A stretch of DNA of 64,000 nt from assembly GCA_017610005.1 (NCBI GenBank), contig JAFCCU010000003.1, positions 1-64,000 on the forward strand. Reading direction: 5' to 3'. The stretch is from Candidatus Woesearchaeota archaeon (GTDB lineage: Archaea > Nanobdellota > Nanobdellia > Woesearchaeales > B29-G15). The notes under the pieces were generated by a model that did not search any database, was not told the DNA's origin, and saw only the letters and a program-made list of their open reading frames with translations. This document shows positions 9,865 through 19,826 of this stretch, piece after piece. The position numbers and the translations under genes are program-made. Numbering within the stretch: the first letter of the stretch is position 1; the number at the start of each line of letters is the position of its first letter.

Positions 9865-11019
9865 TCACCTATGTTTAATTACTAATATAATCAATGCAAC
9901 AATTGCTCCCACTAAAATAACCACGGAAATCCCAACCACAATTAAGATTACTCCATTAAAAGATGTTGGTTCTTCTTCAACAGGGGGTGGCTCAAGTAGC
10001 AATATTTTAGAAAACTCATTTACCTTATTTCCAAAAAAAACCTTGATTGTAACAGGGTATTCTCCTTCACCATAATTTCTTAGATCAACATACGTTTTGA
10101 AAGTTTTAATTCCAAACCTTCCAAGATTTATCGAAGGAGTAGTTCCAACTAAAGAGTCATTAACATAAATTTCCACAAAAGTCATTTCCTCTTCCCTAAA
10201 TCCTGCTTCCAAATAAATATAATAATGATTAATCTCTCCTGGAGGGAGTATCTCAGTAAATCCCTTAAGTACAACTTCTTTTGAACCAATTTTAAATACA
10301 TCTTCTAATTCAACCATATCTTCACCATATTTCAAAAGAACCCTTGCAGTATGGCGCCCTGGGAGAATATCCTTAACTTTAAAGTTTATTTTTTCAGTTC
10401 TTTTTTGTTTTGCTCCCAAAGAATTAAATGTGCCTAAATTTGAAAACACAGTCTCATTAATTTCATTTTCAACAAATAATTCCCAAGTCAAGTCATCAAT
10501 AGTTTCTTCCCCTCTAGAGGTTATATCTAAAATGGCTTCTGCTGTTTCATTATTCTCTACATCTCTAATTTTAAATGTAGCATCAACATATTTCCCAGGG
10601 TAAGGAACATTAATAGTAAAATAATGGGCCATCGAGGTCCTAACAGCAATTTCTCCATCAACAGGAGTTTCATCAGCTGCACTAACCATCATTAACCAAG
10701 GTCCTGGTCTTGGCATTTTTTCAGGCAACCTTACCTCAATAATTATTTCAAATTGACCCTTGGGTTGTTTAGTTATATTTATGACTCTAGCATATTCTTC
10801 AAGCGGACCATTCATTGAAAAACCTAATTTCTCAGCTCCCCAACAAGTATATTTTTCTTGATGAACCAGATTAGGAGAAAAATCAATCTCAACAGGATTA
10901 CTATAACATGCAACCCCTGATCCTTCAATTAAAGGAATCAAAAGAAAAAGTAATAAGAAAAATAAAAAAAGGTTTTTATTCATTTTATTTGCGAATCTTA
11001 TGCCATAGTTCCATCGCAA
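9865..11019 (-). CDS. Secreted protein with CARDB/Ig-like domains and C-terminal TM
   Basis: Signal peptide, beta-rich body, C-terminal TM 'GVILIVVGISVVILVGAIVALIILVIKHR'. Confidence 0.75.
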   Translation of the reverse strand: MRWNYGIRFANKMNKNLFLFFLLLFLLIPLIEGSGVACYSNPVEIDFSPNLVHQEKYTCWGAEKLGFSMNGPLEEYARVINITKQPKGQFEIIIEVRLPEKMPRPGPWLMMVSAADETPVDGEIAVRTSMAHYFTINVPYPGKYVDATFKIRDVENNETAEAILDITSRGEETIDDLTWELFVENEINETVFSNLGTFNSLGAKQKRTEKINFKVKDILPGRHTARVLLKYGEDMVELEDVFKIGSKEVVLKGFTEILPPGEINHYYIYLEAGFREEEMTFVEIYVNDSLVGTTPSINLGRFGIKTFKTYVDLRNYGEGEYPVTIKVFFGNKVNEFSKILLLEPPPVEEEPTSFNGVILIVVGISVVILVGAIVALIILVIKHR

Positions 11020-11822
11020 GCATCCACTGCACTCCCTTTGTCAGTTGCATTAATTCCGATAAGTATTTTCCTTTCTCCATTTTGGATTACTGAGGGATCA
11101 ATGTGGGAAGGGATTGAAATTGCAAAGCCTATTGCTAATGAATCATGCAAATCGGTAAAATTCAAACAAGGACATGCCAAGTCATTATTATCACCACTAA
11201 CCCCAAGATCTCCATCTGGAGTAACATTTAGCCAATTTCTCCAATTGGTATAATTCGCTACTCTTCCATTATCTGTAGTTGCATTACATGACTTACTCTC
11301 ATTGTCTTGGAACCACCAAGAAAACATACCACTGCCTCCCCACCCTAGAGCGTCATCCCCACAAGGCAAGATTTCTGTAGCAGTAGTATTTATATCTGCA
11401 TAAAGTCTTACATAAGTATTTCCATCATTGTACACGACAATTGGGGTAGGACCATCTCCATCAGGCCCATTTACATCTTCCCATGTAGAGTTCCATTGTC
11501 CTCCACATTCAGAAGAATTCCATTGCTGAGGATCTTCACTAGTCCCATTTACCCTCATAGTACAATTATACTCTCCTGCTCCGCCTCCTGTTTTGGTATA
11601 ACCGCTTTCAAAAGCAATGCTATCATAATTTGGATCAACTAATATTGCTGCAACAGATTGGATTGAAATGTTTGCAGTTCCAGAATCATACATTGCATAC
11701 CCCGTTATTGGGGTTATGGGGATTGTTCTAATCATATTTAATGAAAATAATGTCCCAGATAAACTTACTACAATTGCCACAACTAAAAGTGCAGCGAGAA
11801 CGCGATTATTAATTTCAGCCAT
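10998..11822 (-). CDS. Surface/pilin-like protein with N-terminal TM and PITGYAMYDSG motif
   Basis: N-terminal hydrophobic helix; acidic, sequon-rich body. Confidence 0.75.
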   Translation of the reverse strand: MAEINNRVLAALLVVAIVVSLSGTLFSLNMIRTIPITPITGYAMYDSGTANISIQSVAAILVDPNYDSIAFESGYTKTGGGAGEYNCTMRVNGTSEDPQQWNSSECGGQWNSTWEDVNGPDGDGPTPIVVYNDGNTYVRLYADINTTATEILPCGDDALGWGGSGMFSWWFQDNESKSCNATTDNGRVANYTNWRNWLNVTPDGDLGVSGDNNDLACPCLNFTDLHDSLAIGFAISIPSHIDPSVIQNGERKILIGINATDKGSAVDACDGTMA

Positions 11823-11824
11823 TT

Positions 11825-12106
11825 TTAATTACCCTCCTTTGGTTCTTCAAATCCTAATGAAACATATCCTCCTGTCCCTTTTACAGGGAGAGGATCATAT
11901 CCTTCTTCAACTGCATTTGGATCTATTGGTGTAAAACTAACTTTCCCACCTGCAACTATTGAAGGTGCAGGTTGCACATCAACTTGAATCTTAGACCCAC
12001 TTAATTGATCCATAACTGTCCAAGTGCCAAGCACTGAAACAAGCACGGTTATGACTAGGAGAACTAATATAACACTCTTTGGTATGTCTTCCATCTTTTT
12101 TCTCAC
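11825..12106 (-). CDS. Small membrane-anchored protein
   Basis: 93-aa ORF with N-terminal TM, immediately upstream of the 274-aa pilin-like gene. Confidence 0.7.
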   Translation of the reverse strand: MRKKMEDIPKSVILVLLVITVLVSVLGTWTVMDQLSGSKIQVDVQPAPSIVAGGKVSFTPIDPNAVEEGYDPLPVKGTGGYVSLGFEEPKEGN

Positions 12107-12200
12107 CCTTCAGGTGTTTAAACCCTTTTTAGACCTCTTTTTTTTATAATATTTATGTTCTACTATATAAAATCTTTGTTGAAAATCAAACTTTTTCTCT

Positions 12201-12449
12201 CTAAAGTAACTGTTTTAAAGTATAATATACTAAAAAGAATAATAATGCAAAAAGCAAAATTAATGCGCCTCCAGCACCAAATGTTAAAAACACCTTACTT
12301 TTTGCTTTTAACTGTTTTGCCACAAATTCAGCATTTTGTTTTTCTTGAGTATAAAATTCAACATCAATTTCTTTTTCAATAAAAGACTCACAAAGTTTTA
12401 TCTTATGTTCTAATTCAATCACCTTCTTCTTTGATAAAAACTCAAGCAT
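12201..12449 (-). CDS. Small coiled-coil/TM hypothetical protein
   Basis: 82-aa ORF with C-terminal TM. Confidence 0.55.
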   Translation of the reverse strand: MLEFLSKKKVIELEHKIKLCESFIEKEIDVEFYTQEKQNAEFVAKQLKAKSKVFLTFGAGGALILLFALLFFLVYYTLKQLL

Positions 12450-12495
12450 ACAACTATTAAAAATAATGCCCTATAAATAAATTGCGATTATAACA

Positions 12496-12650
12496 GTCTA
12501 AAGTTAGAAGTTTGAAGTTTGAAGTTTGAAGTTTGAAGTCTGAAGTTTGAAGTCTGAAGTTTGAAGTAAGAAGTCTGAAGTTTGAAGTCTGAAGTTTGAA
12601 GTTTGAAGTTTGAAGTTTGAAGTAAGAAGTCTGAAGTGAAAAACACTATC
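12496..12650. repeat. Heptamer repeat array, inverted orientation (AGTTTGA/AGTCTGA)n
   Basis: Direct inspection; followed by agtgaaaaacact...aaaccccaaaccct module. Confidence 0.95.
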
Positions 12651-12756
12651 AACCAAACCCCAAACCCTGGCAGTCTGAATTATATATTACTCCAGACTCC
12701 AGACTCCTGACTGTTAACCCCAAAACTTAAATATTTCATGAGGAAATATTGTCTCT

Positions 12757-14667
12757 ATGGGAGAACTAAAAAAGGTGCTTAGCTTTAGGGTTCTGCTATT
12801 AATTACAATTAATTCTATAATGGGCACCGGTGTTTTTTTCCTACCAGCAATGGGTGCTAGTATCGCAGGGCCAGCATCACTTATATCCTGGGTTTTACTT
12901 TCTTTTATTGCAATTTATACTGGAATGTGCTTTGCAGAACTTGCTTCAATGTACCCAACAGAAGGGGGAGTCTACGAATTTTGTAAACATGCATATGGCA
13001 GGTTTTGGGCATTTATCATTGGATGGGTTACAATTATTTCAGCATATATCACAATTGCAATGCTTGTTGTTGGAGCAATCCAATATCTACTTCCCGTAAA
13101 TGCTCCCATTATAAAAATAGTATTATCTTTATTTTTTATTGTTGCATTTAATTTTATAGCTTATCGCGGGATGAAAGTTTCAGCAATGCTCTTAATTGCC
13201 TTTTCAATCATTACATTTAGTACCTTATTGGCCCTTATTATTCCTGGCCTATTTACAATAAAATTATCAAACTTTACTCCTTTTTTTGTAGCCCCAGGTT
13301 CTGCAATTTTTGTTGCAATTTTTTTTATTGCAGAGACTTTTTTTGGATGGGAAACTGCTACATTCTTAGCAGGAGAAACAAAAGATGGTGCGAAAGTTTT
13401 ACCCAAAGCCTTAATTGCAGGAACAGTAATTATCGCAGCAATTTGTATTCTTTTTGTATTCACCTCAATTGGAACAATGAATTGGACCCAGTTTGGATTA
13501 TCTAGCACACCTCTTGCAGATCTGGGGGAATTACATTTTGGGATGCTTGGACGAAGCATTTTTACAATTTTAGTGTACCTATCAATTATTGGTTCTGTTG
13601 CTGGTTGGATTGTTGCAGCCCCAAGATTAATTTTAGCAATGGCTAAAGATAAATTATTCTTAAGTCAATTTTCTGCGATCCATGATGTTCACAAAACTCC
13701 TGCCAAGGCAATTTTACTTCAAACAATAACAATCTCAATAATTGTAATAGTTGGTGCAGGTTCTTATGAACTGTTGCTTCAATTATTAGTCCCATTAGTT
13801 CTGATCATGTATTCCGCAGTAATGTTAAGTTTAGTTGTTTTAAGAATACACAAACCAAATGCCAAAAGATATTTTACTGTCCCATTTGGAAAAATTGGCC
13901 CCATCATCCTAGTTATCTTTAATGCAATTCTATTAATAATGTGGTTGAACCATTCAGAAAGTGCATTTGGGATTTTAAAATTAGGATTCTCTTTTATTCT
14001 ATTAGGGATCCCATTATACTTCTTAATTGAACTTTATAATGATCCAGATATGATAGTCTCAGTTAATGATGCATTTGCAAACCTTCACTTAATGTTTGAG
14101 TCTTTTAATCTTCCAATGCATATTAGAAAAGAGATAATGCAATCCATTGGGGTAATCAAGGGTAAAAAGATTCTTGAATATGGATGTAATGTTGGCACAT
14201 TAACCCAACATTTAGCTGAAGAAGCAGGAGAAGAGGGGAAGGTTTATGCAACAAATATTTCTCAAAATGAATTGAAAATTACTGAAAAGAGACTTGCTCA
14301 GAAATTTAATGTTGTGTCAAATGTTGAATTAATTTATGATATTGAACATGCATCCAGAATCCACCCCTCATTAAGTTATGTTGATTGTGCAGTTTCTGTA
14401 GGTATGCTTTCTTATGTTATAGATCCAAACAAAGTTCTAAAGGAACTTGCTTCCCTACTGCCCAAACATGGAAAAGTTTGTTTTGTGGAATACGTTGATT
14501 ATTTCCATTTACTGCCAAATGTAGAATGGTTATCAGATATTAAAAAGATTAAGCGAATTTTCAAAGACGCAGGGCTTCTTGTGCATATTAGAAAAAAGCA
14601 TTGGCTCTTTTGGAATTATATGTTTATCTATGGGATTAAAACTAACGAAGAAGTACCATTTGTTTAA
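12757..14667 (+). CDS. APC-family amino acid permease fused to C-terminal SAM-dependent methyltransferase domain
   Basis: Multiple TMs starting 'SIMGTGVFFLPAMGASIAGPASLISW'; C-terminal 'KKILEYGCNVGTLTQHLAEEAGEEGKVYATNIS' class I MTase motif I. Confidence 0.85.
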   Translation: MGELKKVLSFRVLLLITINSIMGTGVFFLPAMGASIAGPASLISWVLLSFIAIYTGMCFAELASMYPTEGGVYEFCKHAYGRFWAFIIGWVTIISAYITIAMLVVGAIQYLLPVNAPIIKIVLSLFFIVAFNFIAYRGMKVSAMLLIAFSIITFSTLLALIIPGLFTIKLSNFTPFFVAPGSAIFVAIFFIAETFFGWETATFLAGETKDGAKVLPKALIAGTVIIAAICILFVFTSIGTMNWTQFGLSSTPLADLGELHFGMLGRSIFTILVYLSIIGSVAGWIVAAPRLILAMAKDKLFLSQFSAIHDVHKTPAKAILLQTITISIIVIVGAGSYELLLQLLVPLVLIMYSAVMLSLVVLRIHKPNAKRYFTVPFGKIGPIILVIFNAILLIMWLNHSESAFGILKLGFSFILLGIPLYFLIELYNDPDMIVSVNDAFANLHLMFESFNLPMHIRKEIMQSIGVIKGKKILEYGCNVGTLTQHLAEEAGEEGKVYATNISQNELKITEKRLAQKFNVVSNVELIYDIEHASRIHPSLSYVDCAVSVGMLSYVIDPNKVLKELASLLPKHGKVCFVEYVDYFHLLPNVEWLSDIKKIKRIFKDAGLLVHIRKKHWLFWNYMFIYGIKTNEEVPFV

Positions 14668-15263
14668 CGGCTTGCATCTGCTTGTCTCTCAACTTCCTTT
14701 TTCTTGGAAACTGCAATAGACTTTGGATTTTCTTCATATGCTGCAATAATCTCTTCAGCTAATGCTGCAGGAAGACTTTTCTTTTTATTAAAACATTTAT
14801 CAAAAGTTCCTTGAACATAATATCTTAACACAAGATCAACTCTTCTTTGTGGAGCACATTCAACAGCCTTAGGATATCTAGCACCACCATACTCTATAGA
14901 AACAACTTCTTCCCTTGTTGCTGATTTTTCAATAGATTCAACAAAAACAGCAATTGGGTTTTTATTTGTTTTTTTCTCAATAATTTCAAAAGCTTTTTCA
15001 ACAGCTGAGTAAGCATTCATTGCTTTTCCAGTGCAGTGCCCTGAGGAAATCTTATGTTTTTTACCCCTATGGCCAGGAACCATTAAGCGATTGATTAATC
15101 TTTCAACAATAAAAACATTTGATTTATGAAATCTTTGACCAGCGTATTTTGCTCCAGTTCGTGGAACTAGAGTTGCTTTTAAAGAAATGTAGTCTTTTAG
15201 TCCTGCGTCTGCAACTTTAATGTCTGCTGTAGACCATTTATTAAATGCTTTTATCTCACTCAT
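14664..15263 (-). CDS. rps7: 30S ribosomal protein S7
   Basis: 'GGARYPKAVECAPQRRVDLVLRY' and 'NRLMVPGHRGKKHKISSGHCTGKAMNAY' archaeal S7-like sequence. Confidence 0.95.
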   Translation of the reverse strand: MSEIKAFNKWSTADIKVADAGLKDYISLKATLVPRTGAKYAGQRFHKSNVFIVERLINRLMVPGHRGKKHKISSGHCTGKAMNAYSAVEKAFEIIEKKTNKNPIAVFVESIEKSATREEVVSIEYGGARYPKAVECAPQRRVDLVLRYYVQGTFDKCFNKKKSLPAALAEEIIAAYEENPKSIAVSKKKEVERQADASR

Positions 15264-15352
15264 TTAGGCTTAGAACTTAGGGCTTGTTTTTAAATGTTTT
15301 GCTTAGCTGCATTATCAAAAAAGTTAAATACTACCCAAAAAAGTGTATTTCT

Positions 15353-16009
15353 ATGAAAACCGAGTTTATTGAATGTAGGTACACTGGCAAAGCAAAACTA
15401 TCAAAAGAGCAAATTGACCGTTTACCTGGCAAATTGGCTCTTTGTTCTACTGTTCAATTTTTACACTTCTTAGAACCAATTAAGGCCCAACTTGAAAAAG
15501 CAGGGAAGAAAGCTGAATTATTAAAAGCAAATAATACTTATTACCCTGGACAAATGCTTGGCTGTTCCAAATTTAAAGTTAAAGGTATTGATGCAGTTTT
15601 ATACATTGGAGATGGTATGTTTCATCCAATTAATGTTAAACTAAACTTTGATGGCGTAGTCTTTGCATTTAATCCAAAAACAAAAAAAATGGGAGTAATT
15701 GACGAAGTAGTTGTTACCAAACATAAAGGAAGATTAAAAGGAATGTATAATACTTTTTTATCAGCCGATACAGTAGGTGTTTTGATATCAACAAAACCTG
15801 GGCAAAATTGGGCGAAATTCAAAAGACTTGAGTGGAAATATAGAAAAAAGAAGTTTTACTATTTTCTATGGGATGAAATTAACCTAATGCAACTTGACAA
15901 TTTTCCTTTTATTGATATTTTCTTAAACACTGCCTGCCCAAGAATTGGGCTAGAAGATGCAATTGTACATAGGAAGAGAATTCTAAATATTGGTGAATTA
16001 GGTTTATAA
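15353..16009 (+). CDS. dph2: Dph2-family diphthamide synthase, lacking the canonical N-terminal domain
   Basis: 'TTVQ/STVQFLHFLEPIK...YPGQMLGCS' and 'NTACPRIGLED' motifs; start moved to internal ATG MKTEFIECR. Confidence 0.75.
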   Translation: MKTEFIECRYTGKAKLSKEQIDRLPGKLALCSTVQFLHFLEPIKAQLEKAGKKAELLKANNTYYPGQMLGCSKFKVKGIDAVLYIGDGMFHPINVKLNFDGVVFAFNPKTKKMGVIDEVVVTKHKGRLKGMYNTFLSADTVGVLISTKPGQNWAKFKRLEWKYRKKKFYYFLWDEINLMQLDNFPFIDIFLNTACPRIGLEDAIVHRKRILNIGELGL

Positions 16010-16031
16010 ATTAGCATTAATTCGACTGATT

Positions 16032-16877
16032 ATGTTCTTGCCACCATTATCAAAAGCCCCTGCCTTAGAAGGGACAAGAAGGTTGATGGATATCCATAAT
16101 CATATTTCTGTGTCAACCCGAATAGAAAGACTTGTAGATCTTGCAACTTATGGAATCTTAGGAGTAACTGAACACCCAGTTCTAAAAAAAACTGTTCTTG
16201 ATTTTGATTCATTTTATGCTAGACTTATCAAACAAGCAAGAAATAGCGACCTTGAAGTTTCATTAGTAGATACTGATGTTGCAAGAGTTGTTAATGGGGA
16301 TAAAGAAGGTTATATTGTAAGAACTCAAGAAGTTTTTTCAGGAGTTTTTCACGCTGTAGTAATTGGATATGAAGAAAGCATAGAAAATGGCAAACCACCT
16401 CAAGAGTTATTAGAACTTGCAGAATCTCAGGGAGGAGGAGTTATCTTGGCCCACCCCTATTTGGTAAATACAAAGGAATGGCCTCATAATGGATTTCTAG
16501 GAGAACTTAATAGAAAAAGATATTCAAAAGGAAACACAGCAGAAAACCTTGGAACACTTGCAGCAGGTGCCATTGCAATTGAAGGTCATAATGCTCAACT
16601 GATTAGTCTCCAAATATTCAATCAATATGCAAGGGCAATGGCAAGAGAGTACCAAAAACCGATAATCTCTGTCTCAGACTCCCACCCCATGCAAAACGCT
16701 GAATTTTTAACAGGGGTTTATACTGATGTACCTGACAATGGGCCAACAATGGACTATATAATATCTACTCTTAAGCATGGTAAATTTAGCCCAGGCCCCA
16801 GCAATTACATCCCTTGGTCAAGATTCTGGGCAACTACACTTATAAATTTAGGCAACAGTTTTGTACATAAATCCTAA
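16032..16877 (+). CDS. PHP-domain metal-dependent phosphoesterase
   Basis: 'MDIHNHIS', 'GVTEHP', 'ILAHPYL', 'SDSHPM' motifs. Confidence 0.8.
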   Translation: MFLPPLSKAPALEGTRRLMDIHNHISVSTRIERLVDLATYGILGVTEHPVLKKTVLDFDSFYARLIKQARNSDLEVSLVDTDVARVVNGDKEGYIVRTQEVFSGVFHAVVIGYEESIENGKPPQELLELAESQGGGVILAHPYLVNTKEWPHNGFLGELNRKRYSKGNTAENLGTLAAGAIAIEGHNAQLISLQIFNQYARAMAREYQKPIISVSDSHPMQNAEFLTGVYTDVPDNGPTMDYIISTLKHGKFSPGPSNYIPWSRFWATTLINLGNSFVHKS

Positions 16878-16915
16878 AAGCCCCAAGAGGGCTATAGGGT
16901 TTGAGCTTTGAGAAA

Positions 16916-17247
16916 TAGTATTTTTCACTTCGGATTCCTTACTCCAGACCATTATAAGGTTTAGGGTGTAGGGTATAAGGTGGGATTAAGGTTTGATTGA
17001 TAATATTTTCCACTTCTGAATTTAGACTTCTGACTTTAGACTTCTGACTTTAGACTTCAGACTTTAGACTTCTGAATTTAGACTTCAGACTTTAGACTTC
17101 AGACTTTAGACTTCTGACTTTAGACTTTTGACTTTAGACTTTTGACTTTAGACTTCTGACTTTAGACTTCTGACTTTAGACTTCTGACTTTAGACTTCTG
17201 ACTTTAGACTTCAGACTTCAGACTTCAGACTTCAGACTTCAGACTGT
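16916..17247. repeat. Heptamer repeat array (ACTTTAG/ACTTCTG/ACTTCAG)n
   Basis: Long period-7 tract ending gactgttaa just before the pop5/exosome operon. Confidence 0.95.
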
Positions 17248-17339
17248 TAACTTTCCATAACCTTTATATATTATAGGCGTTTTCTGCAGATTCGTAAGAG
17301 AGAGGAAAATCGAGTGGGGTGAGACCTGCTTCTAGTAAC

Positions 17340-17672
17340 ATGAAACCATTGTTACCCACGTTAAAGGAAAAGAAACGTTATATTGGATTTGAAGTTATCT
17401 CTAAATCAGTGCTTCAATCTAAAGTTTTAAAAGACGCAATTTCAAATGGGGTAAAAGATTATATGGGGGAATTAGGCCTTGCAAAGGCTGGATTTTCAAT
17501 TATCTCTCTTAAACAAAATCAAGGGATAATAAGGGTGGGCAATGCATATGTTAATGATGCAAAAGCTGCTTTAGTCCTAATAAAAAATATCGAAAAAGAA
17601 AGTGTGTGCATAAGAAGTATTACAACTTCTGGCACATTAGCTAATGTTCGAAAAAAACTGAGTGGTGAATAA
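17340..17672 (+). CDS. rnp2: Ribonuclease P protein component 2 (Pop5/Rpp14 family)
   Basis: 'LKEKKRYIGFEVIS...GELGLAKAGFSIISLKQNQGIIRV' and position upstream of psmA. Confidence 0.85.
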   Translation: MKPLLPTLKEKKRYIGFEVISKSVLQSKVLKDAISNGVKDYMGELGLAKAGFSIISLKQNQGIIRVGNAYVNDAKAALVLIKNIEKESVCIRSITTSGTLANVRKKLSGE

Positions 17673-17674
17673 TC

Positions 17675-18409
17675 ATGAAAGAAGATATGCATCAAGCAAT
17701 GGGATATGATAGAGCAATAACAATGTTCTCCCCTGACGGAAGACTTCTTCAGGTCGAGTACGCAAAAAAGACAGTAAGACAAGGTTCAACTGCAATTGGA
17801 ATTGTTACTAAAGAAGGAGTTGTGCTAATAGCAGACAAGCGAATTGTTGACAAATTAGTTGTACCCGAATCAGTTGAAAAGATTTTTGAAATAGACTCAC
17901 ACATCGGAGCATCTGCTTCAGGAATAATCTCTGATGCAAGAGTATTAATCGAAGAAGCAAGAGTTAAAAGTCAACAGCACAAAATCACCTATGACACTAA
18001 CATAGATATTTTATCTGTTGTAAAAAGAATTGCAGATATTAAGCAAGTTTTTACTCAATCTGGAGGATTAAGACCATTTGGCGTATCTCTTTTAATAGGA
18101 GGGATTGACCGTGGAAAACCAATTTTATTTGAAACTGATCCAACAGGCATTTACTTTGAATATAAAGCAAGTGTTATTGGTGAAGGCGAAACAATGATAG
18201 AGGAATTCTTGCACAAAAATTACAAATCAGATATGACTCTGCAAGAAGGCTTTGTCCTAGGACTAAAAGCCCTAAAAAAGCTCTTTGAAGATACTTCTTT
18301 TAATATTGCAAGAATTGATGGCGCTTTTATCTCAGTAAAAGATGAGAAATTTACAAAGTTTTCAAGGGCAGAGATTAAAAAAGTCATGGATAAAATAATG
18401 AAAAAATGA
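17675..18409 (+). CDS. psmA: Proteasome subunit alpha
   Basis: 'GYDRAITMFSPDGRLLQVEYAKKTVRQGSTAIGI'. Confidence 0.97.
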   Translation: MKEDMHQAMGYDRAITMFSPDGRLLQVEYAKKTVRQGSTAIGIVTKEGVVLIADKRIVDKLVVPESVEKIFEIDSHIGASASGIISDARVLIEEARVKSQQHKITYDTNIDILSVVKRIADIKQVFTQSGGLRPFGVSLLIGGIDRGKPILFETDPTGIYFEYKASVIGEGETMIEEFLHKNYKSDMTLQEGFVLGLKALKKLFEDTSFNIARIDGAFISVKDEKFTKFSRAEIKKVMDKIMKK

Positions 18410-19119
18410 AAGGCGCAATAGACCAAGGAAAACTGCACATTAACAAAGCAATTTACCGCAAGGGTGAACTAATATTTGAAATCGTAGTTGATCCTGATCT
18501 TGCTGTCGAATATAGAAATGGAAATATTAAAGACATAAGAGAAGTACTAAAATCACAAGAAATTTTTTCAGATGCTCAAAAAGGAAATGTTGCATCGAGC
18601 GGATTATTAGAAGCAACATTTTCAACAAGTGAGCCATTAAAAGTTGCTGAAGAAATTCTAAAACATGGTGAAATTCAATTAACTTCTGAATATCGCCAAA
18701 AGCTTCGTGATCAAAAAAAGAATAAAATAATCGAATTAATCCATCAAAATGCAATTAATCCTCAAGCAAATGCACCTCACACAAGAGAAAGATTAGAGAG
18801 TGCAATGGATGAAGCAAAAGTAAAGGTGGATGAATGGAAAACAGCAGAGGATCAAGTAGAAACTGTGTTAAAAGCATTACAGGCGATTTTACCAATTAGG
18901 TATGAAATTAGAATAATTGAAGTTATTATTAACAGCCAATATGCACCACAAAGTTATGCTATCCTCAAAAACTATGGAACACTTGAAGAAACTCAGTGGT
19001 TAAATGACGGAGGACTCCTTGCAAGAATAAAAATGCCAGCGGGCATGCAAGAAGAGTTTATAGAAAAATTAAACAATTTAACACATGGAAGTGTTGACGT
19101 CAAAGTCATAGAAAATTAG
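18406..19119 (+). CDS. Ribosome maturation protein SBDS/SDO1
   Basis: SBDS-type sequence and conserved position between psmA and rrp4. Confidence 0.92.
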   Translation: MKGAIDQGKLHINKAIYRKGELIFEIVVDPDLAVEYRNGNIKDIREVLKSQEIFSDAQKGNVASSGLLEATFSTSEPLKVAEEILKHGEIQLTSEYRQKLRDQKKNKIIELIHQNAINPQANAPHTRERLESAMDEAKVKVDEWKTAEDQVETVLKALQAILPIRYEIRIIEVIINSQYAPQSYAILKNYGTLEETQWLNDGGLLARIKMPAGMQEEFIEKLNNLTHGSVDVKVIEN

Positions 19120-19131
19120 GAGTTGGAAAAG

Positions 19132-19818
19132 ATGAGCAAAGTATTATTCGAACCAAAACAAATCGTTGTGCCAGGAGAAACTCTGGCAGAAGGAATGGAC
19201 AATCTTCCAGGGGAAGGAACTTTCCGAGATGGAGATAAGATTGTCGCAAATGTACTAGGCCTAATGAATGTTAAAGGAAGATTAATTTCTTTAATTCCAT
19301 TATCAGGCAAATACAAACCAAAAAGAGATGATGTAATAATTGGTAGAGTTACTGATATTGCCTCAAAAGGTTGGATTGTTAACATCAATTGTGCATATCA
19401 TGCAATGATAACATTAAAAGATGCAACATCTGACTTCATCCCAAAGGATGCAAATTTGAGCAAGTATTATGATGTAGGAGACTATGTGCTTGCTAAGATC
19501 GTGAAGGTCACTTCACAAAATCTAATTGATTTGTCAATGAGAGACCCAAGGTTCAAAAAACTTGATGGTGGCAGATTAATTGAAATCAACACAACAAAGG
19601 TTCCAAGAGTAATTGGAAAGGCAGCATCAATGATCTCAATGATCAAAGAAAAAACAGGCTGCAGAATCTTTGTAGGACAAAATGGACTTGTTTGGCTAAA
19701 AGGAGAGCCAAAGGGTGAGAATGTTGCTGCAGAGGCTATCTTAAAAATTGAAAGAGAAAGCCACTTAAGCGGTCTTACTGATCAAATAGAGAAGTTCATT
19801 GTAAAGAGTTTGAAATAG
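19132..19818 (+). CDS. rrp4: Exosome complex RNA-binding protein Rrp4
   Basis: S1/KH protein 'IVVPGETLAEG...VIGKAASMISMIKEKTGCRIFVGQNGLVW'; ATG at 19132. Confidence 0.93.
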   Translation: MSKVLFEPKQIVVPGETLAEGMDNLPGEGTFRDGDKIVANVLGLMNVKGRLISLIPLSGKYKPKRDDVIIGRVTDIASKGWIVNINCAYHAMITLKDATSDFIPKDANLSKYYDVGDYVLAKIVKVTSQNLIDLSMRDPRFKKLDGGRLIEINTTKVPRVIGKAASMISMIKEKTGCRIFVGQNGLVWLKGEPKGENVAAEAILKIERESHLSGLTDQIEKFIVKSLK

Positions 19819-19826
19819 GTGTAAAA

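Noticed and set aside
12155-12382. ORF 12155..12382 (+)
   Set aside because: Antisense to the more plausible 82-aa minus-strand ORF; low-complexity translation.
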